This document shows, in pieces, positions 26,057-33,981 of a stretch of 64,000 nucleotides of DNA (positions are counted from its first letter, which is position 1; each line of letters begins with the position of its first letter). Source of the DNA: CAZLWA01 sp964563165 (GTDB lineage Bacteria; CLD3; SB21); contig CAZLWA010000052.1 in the NCBI GenBank assembly GCA_964563165.1, positions 11,040 through 75,039 on the forward strand, read 5' to 3'. The position numbers and the translations under genes are program-made. The notes beneath the pieces were generated by a model. The model searched no databases, was not told where the DNA came from, and was given only the letters and a program-made list of their open reading frames with translations.

Positions 26057-26563
26057 TTACAATAATTCATTCTTACCGGCAAGAGAGCCTAACAGCTTGA
26101 TGTTGGAAAATTTATTACGGCCGCACGTGACCACCACTTTCAACAGAACATTAAAGGGTATTCTTTCATCGCCAACGATCACGAGTTCTTTCTTGAATTC
26201 GATCCCATATTTGTCTTCGAGTTCCTGCGCGCGGCTTGCATCCTCTTCCAGTTTTTCGGCAAGTTCCGGGATCACATAGCTGTTCTTTTGCGCCAGCACC
26301 TTGTCTATATCTACGATCGGTTTCTTATTATAGAAAATGTGAGCCTGCGAAACGTTGACTGCAACGGCTTTTCTGGGTTTGTGATTAGCAAACATCTTCG
26401 GCGGCTTAAGGCCGTCTGCTTTTGTCGCCAACGAACCTTCCGTGTTGAATGACTGCAGAAGGAAGAGCAACATGATGGTAAGCATGTCCATCATCGAGTT
26501 CATATTCAAGGACGGTTCTTCTTTTTTCCTGTTTTTTTTCGCAGCTGAAGGTTTAAATGCCAT
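26057..26563 (-). CDS. ExbD/TolR family protein with conserved membrane Asp
   Basis: A 168-residue protein: a basic cytoplasmic start ('MAFKPSAAKKNRKKEE'), one membrane helix with 'LNMNSMMDMLTIMLLFLL', and a periplasmic domain. The Asp in 'MMDML' aligns with the proton-path Asp of ExbD/TolR. AAGGA lies 8 nt before the ATG. It follows the other ExbD gene by 42 bp. With ExbB it should form the stator that converts proton flow into motion of the periplasmic domain. The periplasmic part ('ELVIVGDERIPFNVLLKVV') matches the usual ExbD fold. AglQ and AglS of Myxococcus are the closest functional parallel. Confidence 0.92.
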   Translation of the reverse strand: MAFKPSAAKKNRKKEEPSLNMNSMMDMLTIMLLFLLQSFNTEGSLATKADGLKPPKMFANHKPRKAVAVNVSQAHIFYNKKPIVDIDKVLAQKNSYVIPELAEKLEEDASRAQELEDKYGIEFKKELVIVGDERIPFNVLLKVVVTCGRNKFSNIKLLGSLAGKNELL

Positions 26564-26605
26564 GATATCATTCCTTTACATTTTTTTGTTCACAAACACG
26601 CTCGT

Positions 26606-27172
26606 CTAGAGCAGGATCTTGCCGATACTGATATTGTTAAACCACTGCTGCTTAACGACGGCTTTGGTACTCGGATCCCTCAACTCTTTGACTGATGCCA
26701 CTCCGATCACATCCATAGACGTTACGATAATTTGGTATTCAATGGCATCTTCGGCCGTAATAATGATGACGCGCTCATCTTCGTAACCCTTGCCGTCAAT
26801 CGCTTTGGTAATGCTCTTGAGCTTTGCCTCCAACCCCTTGTAATCGTACTTTCCATCGGATTTTTTCGGTAAGGTCGGGCCGCCAGCCGCATCGCCTCCC
26901 AGAATCGCGGAATTACTGGCAATCGTCATTCCTTTTTCCGTAATGATCAGCTTCAGTCCGATTTTCGGTTTTTCCTTTTCCGGCACTTTATCGATACGTT
27001 CCGGGCCGCCGCCCAATGAAGGAAGATTGAGATCGAGGTAACTGTTTTTTACGAACCGTGTGCAGCTCAGCAGCAACGGTATGAGAATGCACATCATATT
27101 CATAATAGGCCTCAAGTCAAGCTCCGTGCTCTCAACTGTGATGCTTCTGCGTTCTGAAGGTTTAAATGCCAT
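26606..27172 (-). CDS. ExbD/TolR family protein lacking the conserved Asp
   Basis: A 188-residue ExbD-type protein. The ATG at 27172 has AAGGA 9 nt upstream and gives the same 'MAFKPS' start as its paralogue; a TTG three codons earlier is less likely. The single membrane helix reads 'LDLRPIMNMMCILIPLLLS', followed by 'LDLNLPS', the standard order for the family. However, the position of the essential proton-binding Asp is Asn ('PIMNMM'). The periplasmic domain carries 'GKGYEDERVIIITAEDAIEY'. It may be a structural partner in a mixed ExbD dimer rather than an ion carrier itself. It lies between exbB and the canonical exbD copy. Confidence 0.9.
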   Translation of the reverse strand: MAFKPSERRSITVESTELDLRPIMNMMCILIPLLLSCTRFVKNSYLDLNLPSLGGGPERIDKVPEKEKPKIGLKLIITEKGMTIASNSAILGGDAAGGPTLPKKSDGKYDYKGLEAKLKSITKAIDGKGYEDERVIIITAEDAIEYQIIVTSMDVIGVASVKELRDPSTKAVVKQQWFNNISIGKILL

Positions 27173-27256
27173 AAAAGACAATCCTTTTTTCTAAGAATTT
27201 ACCTCTTAACAGTTTCGGTTGAAATAAAACCGATAATCGCTTTCTCTAAGTACTTA

Positions 27257-28084
27257 TTATTTATTACCGGTCATCAAATTGATCAATTTCACCATATGCT
27301 CATCCATCTCGTCGACAATTTTGGTTGTTTTAGCAACGATGATGGTGTAAACAATAATGGCCGGAATAGCGATACTTAATCCCCAGATAGTCGTCTGCAT
27401 GGCGGCCGAAATACCGCTTGCCAAAAACAGCGCTTTCTTATCTTCGGGCATGTTCGGGTCGCCGACCGCGGCGAACGCCAGGATCAGACCGTACACCGTA
27501 CCCATCAGACCGAACAGCGTTGACACGTTGCTTAACATCGCAAGGTAACCGGAACGTTCCGTCAATTTCGGGATAATTTCCAGCGTCCCTTCATCGACCG
27601 CGTTTTGGATAGCGCGGAAATCAAGAGGCCCGCCTTCTTTTTCGACGGCGCGTTTCAAGCCTGCCATCACCACGGAGGGCAGCGCTTTATCCTTTGCGGT
27701 TTCGCACAAAGCGATCGCTTTCTTCAAATTTCCGCCGGCGACCAGTTTACGGATTTCCGCCATGAACTTGCCCGCATCCACGTTGGACCGAACAAATATA
27801 AAATAGAGCCTTTCAACCATGAAGGATACGGCGAACACGCCGCACAACGCGATGATCCACATGTATGAACTTCCGTCCTGGTCCCATTTAAAGCTTGTGA
27901 AAAACGCATTGAAAAATATAGTCGCACCCGAGGCTGTTTCCGTGGGCGCCTCTTCGGTTTTTCCTGCATCCTGCAAGATCGCATGGTTAGCATACACATG
28001 GGAAGAGACCGTGTTCATAACAAACACCGAGATCAGCACCACCAGTGCCAAACCTAACGCTTTAGTAATCATACTCGTTTTCAT
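27257..28084 (-). CDS. MotA/TolQ/ExbB proton channel protein with signal peptide
   Basis: A 275-residue protein. The ATG at 28084 has GGAGG 9 nt upstream, which decides the start over an upstream site. It begins with what looks like a cleavable signal peptide ('MITKALGLALVVLISVFV' ending near 'SHVYA'), then a ~45-residue extracytoplasmic stretch, then the standard three helices: 'MWIIALCGVFAVSFMVERLY', a long cytoplasmic loop, 'STLFGLMGTVYGLILAF' and 'SIAIPAIIVYTIIVA'. The 'GLMGTVYG' motif, with its Thr in the proton path, is conserved. It forms a pentameric stator with ExbD. It lies in the operon upstream of two exbD genes. The signal-bearing N-terminus is seen in some FCB and myxobacterial homologues and absent in E. 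coli ExbB. Confidence 0.93.
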   Translation of the reverse strand: MKTSMITKALGLALVVLISVFVMNTVSSHVYANHAILQDAGKTEEAPTETASGATIFFNAFFTSFKWDQDGSSYMWIIALCGVFAVSFMVERLYFIFVRSNVDAGKFMAEIRKLVAGGNLKKAIALCETAKDKALPSVVMAGLKRAVEKEGGPLDFRAIQNAVDEGTLEIIPKLTERSGYLAMLSNVSTLFGLMGTVYGLILAFAAVGDPNMPEDKKALFLASGISAAMQTTIWGLSIAIPAIIVYTIIVAKTTKIVDEMDEHMVKLINLMTGNK

Positions 28085-28223
28085 GAATACAAACCTCCGG
28101 TTAATGTTCAAGGGATACATTTAATTAGGCTATAAAAAAATTTACTCGCACATTCGCAACGGTCATTCGGATAATTAAATACTTTCAAATTGCAGGAAGC
28201 AAAGAAGTGAAAACAACGTAATC

Positions 28224-28251
28224 AATATATACACATTTTATTTAAATGCAA
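28224..28251 (-). promoter_or_regulatory. Possible promoter upstream of exbB
   Basis: In the 197-bp AT-rich gap between the small exported-protein gene and exbB, the minus strand has TTGCAT, a 16-bp spacer and TATATT. The -10 is close to consensus and the -35 is weak. It could give the ExbB/ExbD/AgmX genes their own transcript. Promoter consensus for this lineage is unknown. Confidence 0.3.
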
Positions 28252-28281
28252 GAATTTTTTATTGCAAAATTGTTTCGTCGG

Positions 28282-28764
28282 TCAATTACGCCGCCTTTCC
28301 AGCATCCGGTCTATTTCCTTCTTGTCTATTTTTTCTGCCTCGATCAAACGCTCTTTGTCAATGAAAATGAGATCCAAATAACGCCGCTTGATCTCCCGTT
28401 CATACGACTTCTGGCCGATGACTTTTTCAATATTCGGTGCGACACGGCTTGCGAAAAGAGAAACGCCGGGGCCCTCCGCTTTTCCTTTGATCGTCGTCGT
28501 ATTGAAAAACTGAACCAATTCGCCCGTCGGCTTATAAATAACCGTCAACAGCGGGCCTTTGGGAGTCTCCTCTTGTTTCACAACATAGAGTCTGGGGTCG
28601 GGCGGCCGCTGCGTGGCCACGACCACAACGACTTGTTCGCCGTTGTCGTCCGTCACCACTTCCATATCGGGGTGCTTGACTTCCTGGGCGCGCAGCGACG
28701 TTAAAACGCCATGAACTGCCATCCCTCCGAAAATCAAAAACATAAAAATGAATTTCGCTCTCAT
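28282..28764 (-). CDS. Small exported protein of the motor operon, unknown function
   Basis: A 160-residue protein I do not recognise. The N-terminus is a clear signal peptide ('FIFMFLIFGGMAVHGVL', cut near 'SLRAQ'). The mature part has a beta-rich centre ('LLTVIYKPTGELVQFFN') and a charged, helical C-terminus ('KIDKKEIDRMLERRRN') likely to form a coiled coil or contact a partner. It starts 12 bp after the stop of the 1734-residue TPR gene and precedes exbB by 197 bp, so it is part of the same operon or its first half. Its position suggests a periplasmic accessory of the TPR/ExbB/ExbD machine; this is inferred from context only. Confidence 0.8.
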   Translation of the reverse strand: MRAKFIFMFLIFGGMAVHGVLTSLRAQEVKHPDMEVVTDDNGEQVVVVVATQRPPDPRLYVVKQEETPKGPLLTVIYKPTGELVQFFNTTTIKGKAEGPGVSLFASRVAPNIEKVIGQKSYEREIKRRYLDLIFIDKERLIEAEKIDKKEIDRMLERRRN

Positions 28765-28776
28765 CGAATCTCCTTA

Positions 28777-31700
28777 CTATTTATTCCGTATCACACGCGT
28801 GCGCCGCAGCATGATATCTTTCAATTGATCCCCTGCAGGCATCGCGGGGTCTGCAAACGCCGCGGTAGCATCTTCCACTTCAACCACTTCCAATAAAAGC
28901 CGGATGCCGTGATGTTCTTTCGGCGACTCAATATCTTTCAGAACCACTGCAAGAACATTCTTACCCTGGATAAAGTTTTCCGGAAGGAGATCCTGCTCTT
29001 CCAGGGAATCGCCTTTGGTATCTTCTTTCTCCATAAGGGACGACCCGACGAACGCTCCGTTCAAATAAAAATCATAGGAACCGTCCGCGGCGACGTACAT
29101 TTTTCCGCTTTGCGGACTGCCCGAAATATCAAAACTCGTGCGGAAATACACCACATGCGCCGTATCAAGCTGTTTTTGAATCGCTTCCTTTGAGAATACC
29201 GGTCGGACAGAAGAGTCCTGGAGCGTGACAGTACGCAGCATATAGGTATGACTCATGAAAGATTTAACGCTGTCTTTTTTGGCGCTTTTCCCTAACGAAT
29301 CGGAAACGGCTTTTTTGGTCAAGTCCTGGCCGGTCGTGTCCTCTTTCTTCGGCATTTCGGATTCGGGGACGTATTTGGGCAATACCGGCTTGGTAAAGCT
29401 CTGGCCAAGACCCAGCCATAACGGATATGCATTATTCGGATCCAAATACGCATGCGATACGATATCTGCACTCGGAGGCGGCGCGGCAGGGTACCACTTC
29501 TGGTCATTAAATCCGGACGTTTGCCATGAATCGGTGAACTTATTGGTCGAGAGCCAATCGTCGTAATTCGATGCGTAGAACTTGGTGGTCGATTTGAGTT
29601 TCAACAGTTTGGCGAAATATTGATCGTATTTACCCAGCAGCGCCATAATGCGCTTCGCACCCGGATTCTCCGTGAGTGCCAACTGCTCCCCTTTTGCGCC
29701 GTCGGGATTCGGAACGAGTTTGATAATTTCCAAATCCGTGGCCGCATTGTAGGCTTCTTCCAAAACGGCGCGGGCGTTCTCACGCGCAAATCCAAGCACC
29801 TGATTGTATTCGGAACTCGCATCGCTGTAATACGCGAAGTTATCTTGATCTTTGAAGAAAATAGCCTCATAGGACTTGTAGTATTTATCGGCCGTATCGG
29901 CTTCCTGGTAATTCCGCTTGGCGAATTCATAAGCGAAATCGAACATTTCTCTCTCAATTTGCCGGGCGTCTTCATCGAACAATTTTTTCTCTTTGGCCTG
30001 CGCCACCGCTTTGGCATAAACCTTAACCGCTTGTTCTCCCAACGGTTTCGCAAACTGCTGGATATACGTATTCATTTCGAGCGGAAGTTCCGCCGTTACG
30101 GTATAGAAATCCTTTCCCGATCTCCGGTCCACCCACGTATCGCCTTTGGTCATCACCACGCGCAGCGAATCGGAATTTACCTTGTACAGGTCCATCGTGA
30201 CGAACGCCAGTTTGCCCAGTTCGCTCGGAATGATGCCCGTAAACCGGACGATGTTCCGGCGGCTTTCGCTTGTGAATTTATCGCTGATACCGAGCGAATC
30301 CATTTCCTTTACCGCGGTTTCAAATGCTTTGACCGCTTCGACCGCGGCGCCTTGAATGATCTTCAAGGCCTGTTGTTTTTCAGAAACGTATTCCAGCGTT
30401 CCGTACTTGAACGTCGTCGGCGCATTGATGTAGGTGTCGAGAATCAGTTTCTTGGCGTTAGCCACGGCATATAAGATGCGTGAAATTTTTGCGTGCGACA
30501 ATTCGCGGTACTGGATCGCCAGTTCTTTTTGGCGGTTCAGGGAAAAATCTTTTTCCTTGGCGGTCTTGCCTTCAACGATACCTTTGATGACCATTTGCGC
30601 AGAATCGGCATTCTTCGGGTACAAGCGTTTGATGGAATCTGCAACGGCTTTTTCATCGGTCAGAAGTTTAGCGTAAGCTTTATTCAAAAAAGCATACGAG
30701 TTCTTGTACTCTTCGACGGACGTCCGGTAGGCCGCAGCCGCGCCAAAATAGACGTCGCTTTGCGCCTTAATCTGTTTGGAGATGTCTTTTTCCTGCCTGA
30801 ATTCCTTATTGGCCAACGCATCGCCGAATTCTTCACGAATCAGCCCGCGATAATACGTGGCTTCATACGTGCGGATCTGCGCATACCCCGTAATGGCCTC
30901 GTACAAAGTGATCAACTCTTTGACCAGCGCCAGTTTCTGATCTTCCTTTTGGTCCACATTCGGCTGGCGCAGCTCGATTTTTGAAAAATCCTCGTATTTC
31001 AATTTCGCCAATTCGTACACGGACTCCGAGGAATAGTATTTATTGAAATCCAATTTCAGTTTTTTCAAATCATCGCTTTTCTTTTTCGCATCCGAAAATG
31101 CCGCGACGGCTTCATTGCGGCGCCCCCGGCGCAAGTGGTTCATGGCGACGTCATACAATGCCTGCACATTGCGCTTGTCGTTGGGGAAGGTAGCGGCAAA
31201 TTGACGGTATTTCTGATACGCTTTTTCTTCTTCGTTGACGAGGAAAAACAAATTCGCAATGCCGAAGTCCATGGACGGCGTGTATTCGGATTTAGGATAG
31301 CGCGCTACAAATTTGCCGCTGACGCGGATCGCATCGTAGTTCAGCGCCTTAGCCTGGGTCGAATCGCCTTGTGCAGCGACCAGTTTTGCCGCCTGTTCCA
31401 GGTAATATTCACTATTATATAGAGCAATCTCTGCCGTGATCGCGCCTTTGTTCTCGGAATAATTCGGATAACTGTCGGACAGGCGTTCCGCCGTTTTCGC
31501 GGCCGATTTCATTTCTTTCATATCCGCATACATTCCCTGCACATTCCATAAAGCCGTCGGCCCATCTTTGAGGGCCGGGAAGGTATCGGCATAGGTCTCA
31601 AACGACTTAATGGATTTCTTTAATTCCCGGGAATTAGTATATTCAAAGCCGGAATTGAATAATGCCACCGCGAGTTCATCGCGTTTGGAATGTCCGACCT

Positions 31701-33981
31701 TGGTGCCTTCCTCATAAGCGCGTTGGAATTCGCGGGCAGCTCTCGCCGGTTCTTTCTTGGCCTGGTAAACTTCCGCGTGTTTGAAGATCGAATAAAATAT
31801 CGTGTGAACGGCCTCGTCTTTTTGTTCCTTCGTGGAATTCGGATTCGACAAAAGTTTCTTGGCAATAATTTCGGAACTGCGAAAATCTTTACGATCCAGA
31901 TAGCCCTTCATCAAATATTTTTCGGACAACTGCGCTTTGTCGCTGTTCGGATAACGCGTTACGATGGTGTTGAAATATTGACCGGCGCGGGAAAAATTAT
32001 TGTGATTGAAATAAATCTGTCCGGCATACGCCAAAAGATCGGGCGTTCGCTTTCCCGGAATGCCCATGACAGGCTTCGGTCTGCTGAGGGAATCCATCGG
32101 ATACTTGGAGATGGAATCCGGAAATAACCGCGCGTACGTATTAATGGCGTCGATCAGTTTGTCTTCGCCCTTGGTCAGCGCGGTCGCACTGTCAAGCGGA
32201 GCGTTCGCGGGCTTTTGATACGGTGTTTGGCGGTAGATCGAATCGGCAATATTGTATGCGTGAACCGCCGCATCGTAGCGATAGAGGTCCTGCGGATACA
32301 GCGTGGCCACCTTAACATAATCATTGTACGCCGAATCGAGCAATCCGAAGAATTTGTATTGAATGACCGCGAGGTTGTAATGGAAAAAATACGCATTGGT
32401 GTCCACGGGAAAATACCGGATAAATTCGCGGCTGAAATCCATGGCTATTTTCCAATCGGCTTTGTCCATCGTCGTTTGGGCCTCGCCATAATAATAGTAT
32501 ATATTATCAACCAGCACATCCCGCGCCATGCGGTTACCCTTGGAAACTATTTCCTTATCTTCAATAGTTTTAGACCACGTGCTGTTGGGTTTATACGCGT
32601 TGTAGAGTTTGTAACGGCTTTGAAGCACGCTGTCCAAGAGGGTCTTCGAAACAGTCTTGTCGGTGATCGTTCGGGAAAGGCGGTCGTACGTTTGAATGAT
32701 CTTGTACTGCGCATCCGGTGCCCGCCAGTACAGCGGATAGCTTTCCAACATCGTTTTGTAAGCTCTTAACGCCAGCGTATCTTTTTGTTCCAGATTATAG
32801 GATTCCCCTAACTGCCAAATGATTTCCGGCGCGTAGCGCTTTTTCTCCAATTTCCCGTCGGTGATATACGACTGGATCAGCCGGTATCCGCCTTCGCTCG
32901 TGCCTTGCACCAAATCGATCTGTTCAGCCCAGCGGTTGAAACTGATGCCGATATAAATAAGGGCTTCGACGTCTAGTTCCTTCACATCGTTATTGTAATA
33001 GCGCGCGGAATCCACGTCGTCCACTAAATAGGTAAAGTAGCTGATCGCCTGCGGATAATTGCCAAGACGATAATGCGTCCACGCCAGTTTATACACCGCC
33101 TCCTGGAACCGCTCGGAATTGGGATAATCCAAAACCTTGGCGTAGTTTTTTATGGCCTTTTGAAGATCCGCGTCGCCGCCTTTGCCGAAATAATACTCGC
33201 CGATCCGGTTATACGCTTCAGACGCGTATTTACTGTCCGGGAAACGCACCGCCAGATCCTGATAGATCTTAAGGGCTTCTTTCTGCTTCTTATCGCCTTC
33301 GATGGCCCAGCGGTTATCGGAATCTGCCGAGCCGAATCCCCGCGCCTTTATCTGTTTCCCTTCGGTTTCTCTGACAAACGCGATATTATACATCGCATCC
33401 ACGACGTACTGGCTTTCCGGAAAATTATCAATTAATTTTTGATACGTTTTCAAAACTTCCGTATAATCCTTTTCAGGATCCTGCTGCAGCTGCGGCGACG
33501 GCAATTGACCCATGAGTTCTTCGATCTCTTTTTCGGATTTTTTTTGCGCCACCCACTCCGCTTTTTTCGTGTCTTTCATCTTGTCCCATTCGGCCAGCCG
33601 CTTGGCGTTTTCGCCCGCTACGGAATCTACGGCGACCTGGAAATTATCGTCAATAATGAAGTTTAAATATTCGGCGCGCTGTAAAAGCACCAACGCGGTC
33701 GCCGCAGATGACGTGGTGGATTTCTCCAAATAGTCTTTGCTTTGCTTCAAACCTTTATCCAGCAGCTGCAAACGCTCGGTTTCTAATTTGGATTTTTGCG
33801 ATTCCAGATCCTCTTTCATTTTAAGCAGATCTTCGCTGGAAACGTTTTCCAGCGCCATCGAATCTATCGACGCCGGTTTTTCATCCTGCGCGTAGACGCG
33901 AACGCGGGCCCACGTTGTAAGTAAGAGAACCGTCAGTAAAAGTTTAGCGGTATTTGAAACCATTTTCATAAGCTGTTCCAT
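28777..33981 (-). CDS. Very large periplasmic TPR protein (GltD/AgmU-like by context)
   Basis: A 1734-residue exported protein. Signal peptide: 'MVSNTAKLLLTVLLLTTWA', cut near 'VRVYAQ'. A coiled coil follows (about 45-85, 'KMKEDLESQKSKLETERLQ'), then long arrays of tetratricopeptide units, many of the BamD/YbgF type ('YQKLIDNFPESQYVVDAMY', 'KLAWTHYRLGNYPQAISYF', 'YFNTIVTRYPNSDKAQLSE'), to about residue 1050. The C-terminal third has a beta-sandwich with 'FRTSFDISGSPQSGKMYVAA' and 'YDFYLNGAFVGS', like a carbohydrate-binding jelly roll. The start overlaps the stop of the preceding gene as TAATG, indicating translational coupling; an ATG four codons in has its own GGA. The combination of giant TPR protein with ExbB/ExbD/AgmX recalls Myxococcus Glt proteins. 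Confidence 0.92.
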   Translation of the reverse strand: MEQLMKMVSNTAKLLLTVLLLTTWARVRVYAQDEKPASIDSMALENVSSEDLLKMKEDLESQKSKLETERLQLLDKGLKQSKDYLEKSTTSSAATALVLLQRAEYLNFIIDDNFQVAVDSVAGENAKRLAEWDKMKDTKKAEWVAQKKSEKEIEELMGQLPSPQLQQDPEKDYTEVLKTYQKLIDNFPESQYVVDAMYNIAFVRETEGKQIKARGFGSADSDNRWAIEGDKKQKEALKIYQDLAVRFPDSKYASEAYNRIGEYYFGKGGDADLQKAIKNYAKVLDYPNSERFQEAVYKLAWTHYRLGNYPQAISYFTYLVDDVDSARYYNNDVKELDVEALIYIGISFNRWAEQIDLVQGTSEGGYRLIQSYITDGKLEKKRYAPEIIWQLGESYNLEQKDTLALRAYKTMLESYPLYWRAPDAQYKIIQTYDRLSRTITDKTVSKTLLDSVLQSRYKLYNAYKPNSTWSKTIEDKEIVSKGNRMARDVLVDNIYYYYGEAQTTMDKADWKIAMDFSREFIRYFPVDTNAYFFHYNLAVIQYKFFGLLDSAYNDYVKVATLYPQDLYRYDAAVHAYNIADSIYRQTPYQKPANAPLDSATALTKGEDKLIDAINTYARLFPDSISKYPMDSLSRPKPVMGIPGKRTPDLLAYAGQIYFNHNNFSRAGQYFNTIVTRYPNSDKAQLSEKYLMKGYLDRKDFRSSEIIAKKLLSNPNSTKEQKDEAVHTIFYSIFKHAEVYQAKKEPARAAREFQRAYEEGTKVGHSKRDELAVALFNSGFEYTNSRELKKSIKSFETYADTFPALKDGPTALWNVQGMYADMKEMKSAAKTAERLSDSYPNYSENKGAITAEIALYNSEYYLEQAAKLVAAQGDSTQAKALNYDAIRVSGKFVARYPKSEYTPSMDFGIANLFFLVNEEEKAYQKYRQFAATFPNDKRNVQALYDVAMNHLRRGRRNEAVAAFSDAKKKSDDLKKLKLDFNKYYSSESVYELAKLKYEDFSKIELRQPNVDQKEDQKLALVKELITLYEAITGYAQIRTYEATYYRGLIREEFGDALANKEFRQEKDISKQIKAQSDVYFGAAAAYRTSVEEYKNSYAFLNKAYAKLLTDEKAVADSIKRLYPKNADSAQMVIKGIVEGKTAKEKDFSLNRQKELAIQYRELSHAKISRILYAVANAKKLILDTYINAPTTFKYGTLEYVSEKQQALKIIQGAAVEAVKAFETAVKEMDSLGISDKFTSESRRNIVRFTGIIPSELGKLAFVTMDLYKVNSDSLRVVMTKGDTWVDRRSGKDFYTVTAELPLEMNTYIQQFAKPLGEQAVKVYAKAVAQAKEKKLFDEDARQIEREMFDFAYEFAKRNYQEADTADKYYKSYEAIFFKDQDNFAYYSDASSEYNQVLGFARENARAVLEEAYNAATDLEIIKLVPNPDGAKGEQLALTENPGAKRIMALLGKYDQYFAKLLKLKSTTKFYASNYDDWLSTNKFTDSWQTSGFNDQKWYPAAPPPSADIVSHAYLDPNNAYPLWLGLGQSFTKPVLPKYVPESEMPKKEDTTGQDLTKKAVSDSLGKSAKKDSVKSFMSHTYMLRTVTLQDSSVRPVFSKEAIQKQLDTAHVVYFRTSFDISGSPQSGKMYVAADGSYDFYLNGAFVGSSLMEKEDTKGDSLEEQDLLPENFIQGKNVLAVVLKDIESPKEHHGIRLLLEVVEVEDATAAFADPAMPAGDQLKDIMLRRTRVIRNK

